Source: an alpha proteobacterium HIMB59 (GTDB taxonomy: Bacteria; Pseudomonadota; Alphaproteobacteria; HIMB59). From it: a DNA stretch of 44,830 bases. Positions 36,369 to 44,830 of the stretch are shown piece after piece. The first letter of the stretch is position 1. Each line of letters opens with the position of its first letter. The stretch spans positions 1 to 44,830 of the forward strand of contig SGZV01000011.1 in assembly GCA_004321805.1 (NCBI GenBank), given 5' to 3'. The notes below the pieces were generated by a model. It had not been told where the DNA came from. It saw nothing but the letters and a program-made list of their open reading frames with translations, and searched no databases. A program made the position numbers and the translations under genes.

Positions 36369-37496
36369 TTAGTTTAAGTTAAGCTCGTCAATTGATCGAT
36401 CATTGCGTGATCTGCTTAACTCTAGCAGTCCACCACGTGTATACCCATATACATTAGTGATACTAAGATCATCTCTAAATTCATTTTTAAGCATTCCAAC
36501 TAGTTTCCTGAGTGTATTTTGATCACTTGCAACAGGATCAATTACCACTTTCCCAGAGACATTTTTTAACTTAATTAATTTTGCAATCAGATGAATAGCT
36601 TCTCGGTTAGTATCAAATCTTTTTGCAGCGCCAGTATTAACATCAATGGCTGTTAAGGCGTCAGTTTTACCAAACATTATATTTCCTCCGCTTGGCAACT
36701 CATATTGATGTCCAATTAGATAATCTATTTTTTCGCTAAGATTAAATTGCTCTTCAATTTGGTCTGATGAAATTTCTTCACATATTGAAGCAAAACTAGA
36801 GTCTAAACCCTCATCCCAATTCTTAACCTTCTCAAATCTATCATGATCGCTAAAAATTATTTGATCAGTATTTTTATCAGAATAATCACAAACAAAGTTT
36901 TGATCAAAATAAGTATTCTGGAAAACTAAGCCTTCCTCGTTTAATTCTTTTGCATTAAGTTCAATTTCTTTCCATTGATCATTTAGTGTTTTTAACTCTG
37001 CTTGAGCAATTTCCAAATTCTCAGGAGTAAGATTATGTCTGGCTATTAAACCTACTTCGGTATCACTTAACGCGTCCATAATTTTATCTTGTTGGTTAGT
37101 ATCAAGGTTTTTTCGAGTTCTTCGACTTAAAATGATTTCATCACCATATGGAAGTAAATTAATAAATTTTCCAGTTAGAATGATGTTATTAGTAAAAAGA
37201 TGAACTTTATCTTTAGATCCTATACTTCTTACTTGTAATAGTAATGTTTGACCCTCATGAGCTTTATCACCATTAGGAAGATTTATTCGCTTAAAAAAAC
37301 CTCGCTGATCATCTTTTCCATAAGTAATAAATGCCCCACTATCGTTAGGAAGAATTTCGGAAACTTTTACTTTGTAAATATCACCAATTTGAACATCTTC
37401 ATTAGGTTGGAAACGGATATTGACCAATTCCCCTTCATTTAATTTAACCCCGCATTTAAAATTTTTGTAATTTGAAACAATAAGCTTTGTAGACAT
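36369..37496 (-). CDS. Short ribonuclease E/G-family protein
   Basis: This is related to the catalytic half of RNase E/G, which cleaves single-stranded RNA. Its 375 residues include an S1-like stretch (about 36-72, IGDIYKVKVSEILPNDSGAFI) and the DNase I-like domain with Asp285 and Asn287 (TAIDVNTG) and Asp320 (KVVIDPVAS), which match metal ligands Asp303 and Asp346 of E. coli RNase E. TRGGLLELSRSR is also conserved. The zinc-link CPxC and C-terminal small domain are absent: it ends just after this region. This short form next to infA is known in alphaproteobacteria. The specific substrate is unknown. Confidence 0.85.
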   Translation of the reverse strand: MSTKLIVSNYKNFKCGVKLNEGELVNIRFQPNEDVQIGDIYKVKVSEILPNDSGAFITYGKDDQRGFFKRINLPNGDKAHEGQTLLLQVRSIGSKDKVHLFTNNIILTGKFINLLPYGDEIILSRRTRKNLDTNQQDKIMDALSDTEVGLIARHNLTPENLEIAQAELKTLNDQWKEIELNAKELNEEGLVFQNTYFDQNFVCDYSDKNTDQIIFSDHDRFEKVKNWDEGLDSSFASICEEISSDQIEEQFNLSEKIDYLIGHQYELPSGGNIMFGKTDALTAIDVNTGAAKRFDTNREAIHLIAKLIKLKNVSGKVVIDPVASDQNTLRKLVGMLKNEFRDDLSITNVYGYTRGGLLELSRSRNDRSIDELNLN

Positions 37497-37521
37497 GGCA
37501 TTACTCCCTTTAAAATATTCA

Positions 37522-37743
37522 TTAAAATTTTGACCTAAATGTTATTCTGCCCTTAGTTAGATCATATGGTGTCATTTCGACTGTCACCCTATCTCCTGCT
37601 AATACTCTAATTCTATTTTTTCTCATTTTACCAGATGTATGCGCTATAACTTCATGATCATTGTCAAGTTTAACCTTAAACATAGCGTTTGGTAGCAGTT
37701 CAGAAACTACACCTTGGAATTCAATTGCATCTTCTTTGGACAT
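37522..37743 (-). CDS. infA: Translation initiation factor IF-1
   Basis: This 73-residue OB-fold protein binds the 30S A-site during initiation. It is unmistakable from [17 protein letters not shown] (8-24), the [19 protein letters not shown] region (about 35-53) and the closing [12 protein letters not shown]. It lies 25 bases before the RNase G/E-like gene and 11 after hisD, all on the same strand. Confidence 0.97.
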   Translation of the reverse strand: MSKEDAIEFQGVVSELLPNAMFKVKLDNDHEVIAHTSGKMRKNRIRVLAGDRVTVEMTPYDLTKGRITFRSKF

Positions 37744-37754
37744 ATAAATGTATC

Positions 37755-39026
37755 TTATGTTTTGATTTTACGAATTTCAACTGATAAAGCATGAGCTTCG
37801 AGGCCTTCTTGTCTCGCTAAATCAATTGTAGGTTGGGCTATCTTCTTTAGAGTCTTGTTACCAGCCTCAATGAAAACTGTTTTCTTAACAAAATCATCGA
37901 CGCTAAGACCTGAAGAAAATCGTGCTGTTTGATCTGTAGGTAAAACATGATTAGTGCCAATTGTATAATCTCCTAAAGCTACTGGAGCCTTCTCACCTAC
38001 AAAGACAGACCCTGCATGAATTATATTTTTCAGTAAACTTTTGTTAAATTTAGAATGAATATGAAGGTGTTCTGGTGCAATAAAATTGGATATTTCATAT
38101 ATCTCTTTTTCATTTTTAGCATGAATTAAAAAACAATTATTTCCTATCGAATGTTTAACATTTTGAAGAGGTAAGTTTTTAAGTTTAACAGCAATTTCAT
38201 TTTTAATTTTTTGTAATATATCACGTGACCTAGAGACAACATATGTCTTAGCATTAATATCATGTTCTGCTTGAGCTAAAATATCCAAGGCAACCCATGA
38301 AGGATTTGATTTATTATTGGCAATGACAAGAACTTCAGAAGGGCCCGCAGGTAAATCAATTCCAATAGTACCAAAAAGTTGTTTTTTTGCTTCTGCAACA
38401 AATTGATTTCCAGGTCCAAAAACCTTATCCGCTTTTTGAATGGTTTTTGTACCAAAAGCATAAGCAGCTATGGCTTGAGCCCCACCAACATTAAATACTT
38501 TATCAACGCCACTTAAGTGTGCTGCTGCTAGTGTTAATGTTGATGTTTTGCCGTTTTGTGAAGGTACGCACATCATCACGTTTGGTACTTTTGCAATTTT
38601 TGCGGGAATAGATGTCATGAGTACAGTTGACGGATAGGATGCCATTCCTCCTGGCACATATAATCCAACATTCTCAATAGGATTCCATTGAATATGAAAT
38701 TTGGAGTCTTCTTGATCACGAAAAGAATAAGACTTTCTTATTTGCTTTAAGTGATAAAAGTAAATTCTTTGATGAGCTAGTTTTAACGCTCTTTTATCTT
38801 TTAGAGATAGAGATTGATAGGCATTTGCTAATTGTTTTTTGGAAAAAACAATATCCTTGATCTGAGCTTTAGAATTTTCAAATTTTTTGACATATTTTAA
38901 TAAAGCTTTATCTCCATTACGTTCAATATCTTTAATTATTGATTGAACAATGGATCCGACTCTAGATTTATTATTATTGAAAGACTTTAGGTTTTTGTAA
39001 ATCCAGCTTTTAGAAACTGTTTTCAT
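37755..39026 (-). CDS. hisD: Histidinol dehydrogenase
   Basis: This enzyme does the last two oxidations of histidine synthesis, L-histidinol to histidine, with NAD and zinc. The 423 residues show [18 protein letters not shown] (about 126-143), [16 protein letters not shown] (about 189-204), [14 protein letters not shown] (about 228-241; catalytic-domain core), EHDINAK (about 260), the catalytic Glu/His region [11 protein letters not shown] (about 321-331) and [14 protein letters not shown] (about 358-371). It shares a base with the hisG stop. Confidence 0.97.
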   Translation of the reverse strand: MKTVSKSWIYKNLKSFNNNKSRVGSIVQSIIKDIERNGDKALLKYVKKFENSKAQIKDIVFSKKQLANAYQSLSLKDKRALKLAHQRIYFYHLKQIRKSYSFRDQEDSKFHIQWNPIENVGLYVPGGMASYPSTVLMTSIPAKIAKVPNVMMCVPSQNGKTSTLTLAAAHLSGVDKVFNVGGAQAIAAYAFGTKTIQKADKVFGPGNQFVAEAKKQLFGTIGIDLPAGPSEVLVIANNKSNPSWVALDILAQAEHDINAKTYVVSRSRDILQKIKNEIAVKLKNLPLQNVKHSIGNNCFLIHAKNEKEIYEISNFIAPEHLHIHSKFNKSLLKNIIHAGSVFVGEKAPVALGDYTIGTNHVLPTDQTARFSSGLSVDDFVKKTVFIEAGNKTLKKIAQPTIDLARQEGLEAHALSVEIRKIKT

Positions 39027-39658
39027 TAAAGACCTTTATTAAGCAGTTTTTTGATAAAGTTCTTTTTGGTATCATAAGCAAAATAACTACTAATGATAAC
39101 AGTAGAAATATCATTATTAATAATAACATTTTCATATAACTGATTGTCTTTAAGGGTTTTTCCAGATTGAACTAAATCAAGAATAAAATCAGCAACACCA
39201 TACTTTACCGCAAGCTCAATAGAGCCATTAAGTTTGATGGTTTCTGTTTGAATGTTTAACTGTTTAAAATAATTTTCTGATATATTTTGAAACTTGGTAG
39301 CTACCTTAAAAACTTTTTTTTCAGAAAAATTAATCTTTTTTTTATCTGATGCTATTGAAATACGACATTTACCAATATTCGTTTTATTGAGTAAAACAAG
39401 GTTCTTTTCAGAATTTTCTAAGATGTCATCATAACCTACAAACCCAATATCGGCTGCACCTAAAATTGTATATGATCGAATATCAGAGGGTTTTAATTTA
39501 ATAATTTTAACTTCTTTAAAATTAGTATCAAAAGTTAGCTTTCTTGTATTATCATCAAAAAATGCATCTTCAATTTTAAGTCCTCTATCAGATAAGTATT
39601 TTACAACTTTGTTCTCAAGTCGGCCTTTAGGACAAGCTATGATTAATTCTTCTTTCAT
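39026..39658 (-). CDS. hisG: ATP phosphoribosyltransferase catalytic subunit, short form
   Basis: This is the first and flux-controlling step of histidine synthesis, joining PRPP and ATP. IACPKGRLENKV is at 7-18, LGAADIGFVGYDDI at about 67-80, and the PRPP-site segment GVADFILDLVQSGKTL at about 154-169. At 210 residues it is the short HisG(S) form, which lacks the C-terminal histidine-binding domain and in other bacteria needs the HisRS-like HisZ for activity. No hisZ is in the window. It overlaps murA by four bases and hisD by one. Confidence 0.95.
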   Translation of the reverse strand: MKEELIIACPKGRLENKVVKYLSDRGLKIEDAFFDDNTRKLTFDTNFKEVKIIKLKPSDIRSYTILGAADIGFVGYDDILENSEKNLVLLNKTNIGKCRISIASDKKKINFSEKKVFKVATKFQNISENYFKQLNIQTETIKLNGSIELAVKYGVADFILDLVQSGKTLKDNQLYENVIINNDISTVIISSYFAYDTKKNFIKKLLNKGL

Positions 39659-40911
39659 TTTTTTCTTTTAATATTTACGCCACATTTTTTTAATTTCAAA
39701 TCAAAATCTTCATAGCCTCGATCAAGATGATAAATTCGATTAATTGTCGTTGTGCCTTTTGATATTATTGCGGCTATTATCAATGAAAAGCTTGCTCTAA
39801 TGTCAGTTGCCATCACCTCTGCACCAAATAGATCATTTGTTTTATTTACCACTACAGTATTTCCATCAATATCTAATTGAGCGCCAAATCGTCGAAGTTC
39901 AGGGATATGAATAAATCTATTTTCAAATATATTCTCTGTAATTTTTGATTTTTGACCAACTTTTAATAAGCTTGCAATCAATTGTGCTTGTAAATCCGTT
40001 GGATAACCTGGAAATTCTTTTGTCTTAATTTTTTTCAATGATTTTAAATTTGAGCAACTAAATTCATAACTGCTCGGATTTAACTGCTTAATTTTTAGTC
40101 CCATAGACTGATAAACCTCTAATGGAAAAGCTAAATCATCAATATTGATATTATTGAGAGTAATTTTTCCTTTCGAAGCCATTGTAGCCAAAATATAAGA
40201 TCCTGCCTCTACTCGATCAGGTATCACTTCATGATTATGTAAATTCAACTCATCAACACCTTGAATTGTAAGAGTTCTATCTTTAACTTTTATTTTAGCA
40301 CCACATTCTGTTAAAAATTTAATGAGATCTATTACCTCTGGTTCAATAGCACAATTTTTTAAAACAGATTTACCTTTAGCTAATGTTGATGCCATCAAGA
40401 TATTTTGTGTAGCACCCACACTTATTTTTGAAAATGAGTGCTTAATTGCACTTAGTTTTTCATTTCTTCTTTCAGCATGAACATATCCGTTTCGAATAGA
40501 TAGCTTTACCCCCATTTTTTTTAATGCCTCTAGATGTAAATCTATTCCTCTTGTACCAATTGAACATCCTCCTGGTAAGGCTATCTTAAATTTTTTATAC
40601 CTAGCAATAACTGGACCCAGTAAAACAATAGATGCTCTCATTTGCCTAACATATTCATAATCTGCAGATTTTTTAGAGATGCTAGAACTATGAACTGCAA
40701 AAACATTTTTTTGAAAATCTACTTTACATCCTAAGTCTTGTAAAATTGAAACAAGAAATCTTGTGTCTCTTAGATTAGGAACATTTCCAATCAAACAACT
40801 ACCCTTCGCCAATACTGTTGAGATCATAATTGGCAAGGAGGCATTTTTTGAACCTGAAATATTAATTTCACCTTTAAGACTAGTAGGTCCTTCAATAATT
40901 ACTTTTTGCAT
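39655..40911 (-). CDS. murA: UDP-N-acetylglucosamine 1-carboxyvinyltransferase
   Basis: This is the first committed step of peptidoglycan synthesis, adding enolpyruvate to UDP-GlcNAc. The 418 residues show ISGSKNASLPIM (about 18-29) and PGGCSIGTRGIDLH (about 112-125), whose Cys is the fosfomycin-sensitive PEP-binding cysteine, so sensitivity is predicted. DRVEAGSY, PTDLQAQ and DIRASFSLIIAA follow. It shares a base with the stop of a small basic protein upstream and overlaps hisG by four bases. Confidence 0.97.
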   Translation of the reverse strand: MQKVIIEGPTSLKGEINISGSKNASLPIMISTVLAKGSCLIGNVPNLRDTRFLVSILQDLGCKVDFQKNVFAVHSSSISKKSADYEYVRQMRASIVLLGPVIARYKKFKIALPGGCSIGTRGIDLHLEALKKMGVKLSIRNGYVHAERRNEKLSAIKHSFSKISVGATQNILMASTLAKGKSVLKNCAIEPEVIDLIKFLTECGAKIKVKDRTLTIQGVDELNLHNHEVIPDRVEAGSYILATMASKGKITLNNINIDDLAFPLEVYQSMGLKIKQLNPSSYEFSCSNLKSLKKIKTKEFPGYPTDLQAQLIASLLKVGQKSKITENIFENRFIHIPELRRFGAQLDIDGNTVVVNKTNDLFGAEVMATDIRASFSLIIAAIISKGTTTINRIYHLDRGYEDFDLKLKKCGVNIKRKK

Positions 40912-41024
40912 TAATCTTTTAGTTTACTTTGTTTTCTTTTTTTTAAATTTTCTCTTAATTTTTGAGCTAGTTTTTCTTTTTTTAAATTTTCAATATTTTT
41001 TTTCTTCGGGTCTTGTTTCTTCAT
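40911..41024 (-). CDS. Small basic protein upstream of murA
   Basis: A 37-codon frame runs from the ATG at 41024 to a TAA whose last base is also the A of the murA start (TAATG on the coding strand). The product is very Lys-rich and helical, with the core EKLAQKLRENLKKRKQ. Small conserved alphaproteobacterial proteins just before murA have a similar core (LAxxLRxNLxRRKxQ), as I recall, which supports it being real. A ribosome-associated or RNA-binding role is imaginable, but nothing shows it. Confidence 0.6.
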   Translation of the reverse strand: MKKQDPKKKNIENLKKEKLAQKLRENLKKRKQSKLKD

Positions 41025-41046
41025 AAATTATAACCACATAAATTAT

Positions 41047-43623
41047 ATGATGAATTTTGAAAAATATACTAATAGTTCAAAAAAAATAATTAATGCTGCA
41101 CAAAACTCAGCTCTAGGAAAAAAACATCAAAAAATTACCCCAATGCATATTTTCTCTGAATTGCTTAATAGCAATCATGATTTGATAGTTAGGGCTTTTG
41201 AGGGTAGCGATTTGAAACAAATTAAAATCGCAGCACAAAGTAATTTAGCAAAAGAGGCCTCTAATGGAGGAAATGGTCAAATTTTTGCAGACCCCAAGTT
41301 AATACAACTTTTTGAAAAAGCAGAAAAACTCGCATCTGAGCAGCAGGATAATTATGTCTCCATAGACTCTCTTTTAATCAGCTCTATTCAATCTGATAAT
41401 AATGTTGAAGCCATTATTAAAAAAGGAGGACTAAGCCTTAATAAAATTCAAAATAAAATTTCTGAAATACGAAAAAGCTCTACATCTGATAGTGAAAGCT
41501 CTGATGATAACTTCAATGCTTTAGAGAAATATACCATTAACGTTACACAAAAAGCCCAAAATCGAGAACTAGATCCGGTTATTGGTCGTGATGAAGAGAT
41601 AAGAAGAACAATTCAAGTTTTGTCTAGAAGAACTAAAAATAATCCCATTCTTATTGGTGATCCTGGTGTCGGAAAAACAGCTCTTATTGAAGGACTAGCT
41701 CAAAGAATAGTAAACAAGGATGTTCCTAGGTCTTTAGAGAATAAAGTAATTCGTATTTTGGATTTGGGTTTACTTCTTGCTGGTGCAAAATACCGGGGAG
41801 AATTTGAAGAGAGACTTCAAAATGTATTAAAAGAAATTCATAAAGAAAATGGAAAGATTATTTTATTTATTGATGAAATTCATACCTTAGTAGGTGCAGG
41901 TAAATCTGATGGAGCAATGGACGCTTCAAACATGTTAAAGCCAGCTTTAGCGCGAGGAGAATTACATTGTGTTGGTGCTACAACTTTAGATGAATATAAA
42001 AAATATTTTGAAAAAGATGCAGCTCTTACTCGAAGATTTCAACCGGTTTTTGTTAATGAACCCTCCTCTTCTGATGCAGTTGCTATTCTAAGAGGGCTAA
42101 AGGAAAAATATGAAATCCATCATGGTATTCGTATAAGTGATGAGGCAATACTAGCTGCGGTTCAATTATCTGATCGATATATCACTGACCGTTTTCTTCC
42201 TGATAAGGCTATTGACTTAATGGATGAAGCAGCCAGTAAAGTCAAAATGGAAATTGATAGTAAGCCTGAAGAAATTGATCAATTAGACCGTGATTTAATC
42301 AAGCTTCAAATGGAAAAGAACGTCTTATCTAGAGATAGTGAACAAGATGAAAAGAAGAATGAAACTATCAATAAACAAATACAAGACCTTGAAAAAAAAC
42401 TCAAAAGTCTCAATGCTACTTGGGAAGCAGAAAAAAAAGTTCTAGATACTAAAAGAAATCTTAATGAACGTATCGACCAAGCAAAAGAAGACCTTGAAAC
42501 TGCTCAACGAAATGGTGATTTAACAAGAGCTAGTGAAATTATGTATGGTTTATTGCCAAATCTGCAAAAAGAATATGACTTGTTAAATGAGCAAGAACAG
42601 TCAAAAATCATCAATGAAGTAATTAATGCGGAAGATATTGCAGGAGTTGTTTCAAAATGGACGGGAATTCCCCTTGAAAAGCTATCAAATGGTGAAAACA
42701 ATAAATTAGTTAATATAGAACAATTGCTTGAGAAAAGAGTGATTGGTCAAAAAGATGCCATTGAGAAAGTCTCAAAGGCTATCAAAATATCAAAAGCAGG
42801 ATTGCAAGATCCTAATAAGCCCTTGGGTTCGTTTCTTTTTTTAGGACCTACTGGTGTAGGTAAAACTGAACTTTCTAAGGCTTTAGCTGAATATGTATTT
42901 GATAATGAAAAACAAATGCTTCGCCTCGATATGTCTGAATATATGGAAAAACATTCTGTGAGCAAACTGATTGGTTCGCCTCCAGGTTATGTCGGTTATG
43001 ATGATGGAGGAAAGTTAACTGACTCTGTTCGTCGTCGTCCCTACCAAGTTATTCTTTTTGACGAAATAGAAAAAGCTCACCCTGATGTATTTAATATTCT
43101 GCTTCAAATACTTGATGATGGAAGACTAACTGACTCCAAAGGTAAGATAGTAAATTTTAAAAATACTTTAATAATCATGACATCTAATATTGGATCCCAA
43201 ATTCCAATCGATGATAATTTTGATTATGCCACTAAAAAGAATTTAGCATTAGAGGAATTAAAAAATCATTTTCGACTAGAATTTTTAAATAGAATTGATG
43301 ATATCATTCTATTTAACAAATTAAGTAAAGATAATATAAAAGATATTTTACATAACCAAATTCAAATAATTGAAAATAGAATTAGATCTAAAGGTATATT
43401 TATTGGTTTTAGCGATGACGCTCTTGATTTTTTAACTGAAAAGGGATTTGATCCAATTTTTGGAGCACGGCCTTTGAAGCGACTCATTCAAGATGAAGTT
43501 CTAAATCCCTTATCAGAAATAATTTTAGAGATTGGAGAAAATATTCCCGAAAAGATAGTATTTAGCAAAGATAAATATGGTCTTAAGATAGCTAATAAAA
43601 AACTAAGAGTATTAAGCTCTTAA
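41047..43623 (+). CDS. clpB: ATP-dependent disaggregase ClpB
   Basis: This Hsp100 chaperone dissolves protein aggregates with DnaK. The 858 residues give the N-domain (about 1-150), AAA1 with Walker A GDPGVGKT (about 204-211) and Walker [24 protein letters not shown], the coiled-coil middle domain (about 400-530) that marks ClpB from ClpA/ClpC, and AAA2 with GPTGVGKT (about 602), [14 protein letters not shown] (about 672-685) and GARPLKR near the end. Two adjacent ATGs (41047, 41050) are possible starts. It stands alone on its strand, with no heat-shock promoter that I can point to. Confidence 0.98.
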   Translation: MMNFEKYTNSSKKIINAAQNSALGKKHQKITPMHIFSELLNSNHDLIVRAFEGSDLKQIKIAAQSNLAKEASNGGNGQIFADPKLIQLFEKAEKLASEQQDNYVSIDSLLISSIQSDNNVEAIIKKGGLSLNKIQNKISEIRKSSTSDSESSDDNFNALEKYTINVTQKAQNRELDPVIGRDEEIRRTIQVLSRRTKNNPILIGDPGVGKTALIEGLAQRIVNKDVPRSLENKVIRILDLGLLLAGAKYRGEFEERLQNVLKEIHKENGKIILFIDEIHTLVGAGKSDGAMDASNMLKPALARGELHCVGATTLDEYKKYFEKDAALTRRFQPVFVNEPSSSDAVAILRGLKEKYEIHHGIRISDEAILAAVQLSDRYITDRFLPDKAIDLMDEAASKVKMEIDSKPEEIDQLDRDLIKLQMEKNVLSRDSEQDEKKNETINKQIQDLEKKLKSLNATWEAEKKVLDTKRNLNERIDQAKEDLETAQRNGDLTRASEIMYGLLPNLQKEYDLLNEQEQSKIINEVINAEDIAGVVSKWTGIPLEKLSNGENNKLVNIEQLLEKRVIGQKDAIEKVSKAIKISKAGLQDPNKPLGSFLFLGPTGVGKTELSKALAEYVFDNEKQMLRLDMSEYMEKHSVSKLIGSPPGYVGYDDGGKLTDSVRRRPYQVILFDEIEKAHPDVFNILLQILDDGRLTDSKGKIVNFKNTLIIMTSNIGSQIPIDDNFDYATKKNLALEELKNHFRLEFLNRIDDIILFNKLSKDNIKDILHNQIQIIENRIRSKGIFIGFSDDALDFLTEKGFDPIFGARPLKRLIQDEVLNPLSEIILEIGENIPEKIVFSKDKYGLKIANKKLRVLSS

Positions 43624-43662
43624 AATATTTTCTGAGTAATTGTTTTGTGATATAATAAATAA

Positions 43663-43755
43663 ATGAAATGGTTATTTTTATTAGGTGCATTTTTAATAAT
43701 TGCTTTAGTTTTGTACCTTTCAATTATGACTATAAGAAAGATAAGAAAAAAATAG
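43663..43755 (+). CDS. Micro-protein with single membrane span, 30 residues
   Basis: The frame is ATG AAA TGG... to TAG. It encodes about 20 hydrophobic residues (LFLLGAFLIIALVLYLSIM) followed by a basic tail TIRKIRKK, the topology of a small type-II-like membrane peptide with the tail inside. A TATAAT box lies at 43651-43656, seven bases before the ATG, which suggests a promoter placed for a very short or leaderless transcript. It is the first of a row of small membrane proteins. The size makes chance a real alternative. Confidence 0.45.
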   Translation: MKWLFLLGAFLIIALVLYLSIMTIRKIRKK

Positions 43756-43758
43756 TCT

Positions 43759-44172
43759 TTGGATTTATTTTTTTCAGACTCCCTTTACAATACTAAAATA
43801 TTTATAATTTCAGTCATTTTAACTGTTATTTTTGCTTTATTGTTATTAACAAGAAAAATTTATCAACAAAAAATATCATTTTCCAAAATTTCGATTTACT
43901 CATCTTTTTTTTTATTATTATTTGTTTTATCTAGTCTATTAATTGTTAACTTTTTTGGAAAATTTACTTATGTTCTATATATTGCTGGTGCATTAACAGT
44001 AATCTATTCTGAAATAAGTTTTTTACTAGGTAAATATTTTTTTCCTAACTTTGTCAGCGAAAATGTTTCAAAGGAAATAATTTATATGTTTAGTTTTATT
44101 GTTTTTATAAACGCAGGATATTTTACTTTTATGTTGATATTAGATATTTTAAAAGCTGAGACTATCCTCTAA
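43759..44172 (+). CDS. Uncharacterised membrane protein, four spans
   Basis: The 137 residues give four hydrophobic stretches (about 13-30, 44-64, 70-92 and 108-130). The start is TTG at 43759, three bases after the 30-residue micro-protein. I recognise no family. It lies 11 bases before the YqaA-like gene and is likely co-transcribed with it. Both are small inner membrane proteins. An upstream alternative start is not available before the previous stop. Confidence 0.6.
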   Translation: MDLFFSDSLYNTKIFIISVILTVIFALLLLTRKIYQQKISFSKISIYSSFFLLLFVLSSLLIVNFFGKFTYVLYIAGALTVIYSEISFLLGKYFFPNFVSENVSKEIIYMFSFIVFINAGYFTFMLILDILKAETIL

Positions 44173-44183
44173 AAAACTTAAAA

Positions 44184-44618
44184 TTGATAATATTTATATC
44201 TTACTTTAAACTTTTCTTAATAAGTTTTCTAGCTGCCACCATCCTTCCTTTTTCATCGGAGTTAATCTTAACAACGATGTACTTGTCAAATTTATTTGAA
44301 ACTTATTTCCTTTTAATTTTTGCTAGTATAGGCAATATTTTAGGTTCAATTACTAATTGGTACTTAGGTAAAAAGATCACGATATTTCAAGATCGTAAAT
44401 GGTTTCCTGTATCTCCAGATCAATTAGATAGAAGTCAAAAATATTTTCAAAAATATGGTCTTTGGTCTTTGCTACTAGCTTGGGTTCCAATCATTGGTGA
44501 TCCTTTGACGTTACTTGCAGGAGTATTAAATGTTCGATTTAGTCTATTTTTAATATTAGTGAGTATTTCTAAAATATCACGTTACCTATTCATTCTCTAT
44601 GTAGCCAGTTTGTTTTAA
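44184..44618 (+). CDS. YqaA/DedA-like membrane protein
   Basis: The 144 residues match the E. coli YqaA subgroup of the DedA/SNARE-associated family: SFLAATILPFSSELIL (about 14-29), IGNILGSITNWYLGK (about 49-63), YFQKYGLWSLLLAWVPIIGDPLTLLAGVLNV (about 90-120) and the closing SKISRYLFIL. DedA proteins are thought to move lipid carriers or support envelope homeostasis. YqaA itself has no defined role. The start is TTG at 44184. Its stop overlaps the next ATG (TAATG). Confidence 0.85.
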   Translation: MIIFISYFKLFLISFLAATILPFSSELILTTMYLSNLFETYFLLIFASIGNILGSITNWYLGKKITIFQDRKWFPVSPDQLDRSQKYFQKYGLWSLLLAWVPIIGDPLTLLAGVLNVRFSLFLILVSISKISRYLFILYVASLF

Positions 44619-44800
44619 TGAAAAAAATAATCACTTTAGAAATTGGTAATTCCTCCTGGTGGAAAAATAGAAAGTATCGAAGAGAAGCGGCTTCAGAGAT
44701 TAGAAAATTAAGAAAAAAAAATAAAAAAGTTAAACTTTTAAAGAAATATCAACTAGATAGTTCCAATACTGTCATTTATGGAGATTATGAAATTTCTTGA
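44618..44800 (+). CDS. Small basic protein, 60 residues, unknown
   Basis: This frame starts at the ATG fused with the preceding stop (TAATG), which supports it being a real coupled gene. The product is soluble and very basic, with a central RKYRREAASEIRKLRKKNKKVKLLKKY helix-like stretch, preceded by LEIGNSSWWKN and followed by SNTVIYGDYEIS. I recognise no family. The remaining bases 44801-44830 hold no visible feature. Confidence 0.5.
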   Translation: MKKIITLEIGNSSWWKNRKYRREAASEIRKLRKKNKKVKLLKKYQLDSSNTVIYGDYEIS

Positions 44801-44830
44801 CTAGATAAGCTAGTTAACTATTAATTGATC

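Noticed and set aside
36360-36378. CTTAAA/TTTAAG inverted repeat after tRNA-Phe as a terminator
   Set aside because: The stem is six A/T-rich pairs with no U-run, lies partly in the RNase G/E-like coding end, and is too weak to support.
40763-41026. Plus-strand 87-codon frame across the murA start
   Set aside because: It is antisense to murA and the small basic protein; its Phe/Leu-rich product is the complement of their Lys-rich codons.

Overview
The window is AT-rich (about 30% GC by eye) and almost entirely coding. Genes overlap or sit a few bases apart and there are no mobile elements, CRISPR arrays or ribosomal RNAs. Three features point to an alphaproteobacterium: a circularly permuted (two-piece) tmRNA gene, class I lysyl-tRNA synthetase, and the gene neighbourhoods murA-hisD-infA-RNase G/E-tRNA-Phe and hflK-hflC-degP-miaA-ilvBHC-leuA-mreBCD. 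Full purine, pyrimidine, branched-chain amino acid and histidine genes argue for a free-living cell. The low GC, extreme compaction and a photolyase fit a streamlined surface-ocean lineage of the SAR11/HIMB59 kind. That placement is inference; no marker gene tree was run.

Layout. 1-3136 (minus): a translationally coupled chain ferredoxin > lysK > pyrD > HAD hydrolase, the last cut by the window edge. 3246-8752 (plus): heme A synthase, an SDR, a cryptochrome/photolyase-related protein, a second SDR, then purE-purK. 8749-17201: short runs on alternating strands (pyrC, a family 9 glycosyltransferase, ygfZ, homodimeric glyS, an S49 peptidase, a TrmN6-like methylase, a polyprenyl synthase, panB, apt, DUF6165, a cupin). 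16465-31489 is one unbroken minus-strand run, transcribed hflK > hflC > degP > miaA > ilvB > ilvH > ilvC > leuA > mreB > mreC > mreD > mrdA > rodA > cupin > DUF6165. It joins membrane protease control, branched-chain amino acid synthesis and the cell-elongation machinery.

31516-36359 holds an Mrp ATPase, thyX, the two-piece tmRNA (tag AANDNELALAA), several small unknown proteins, and a plus-strand cassette of four small soluble proteins (34449-35789: unknown, cupin, unknown, SnoaL-like) with unusually strong ribosome binding sites. A MazG-like pyrophosphohydrolase and tRNA-Phe(GAA) follow. 36369-41024 (minus) carries a small basic protein, murA, hisG, hisD, infA and a short RNase G/E. 41047-44800 (plus) carries clpB and a group of small membrane proteins including a YqaA/DedA-like one.

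The four-gene small-protein cassette is the best candidate for an undescribed system. Other points worth a second look are a photolyase-family protein without iron-sulfur cysteines, the divergent panB/apt pair that shares a CATG for both start codons, and four convergent pairs that share TTAA as both stop codons. No stretch over 300 bases lacks a gene; the largest inter-CDS gap (33186-33490) holds the tmRNA.
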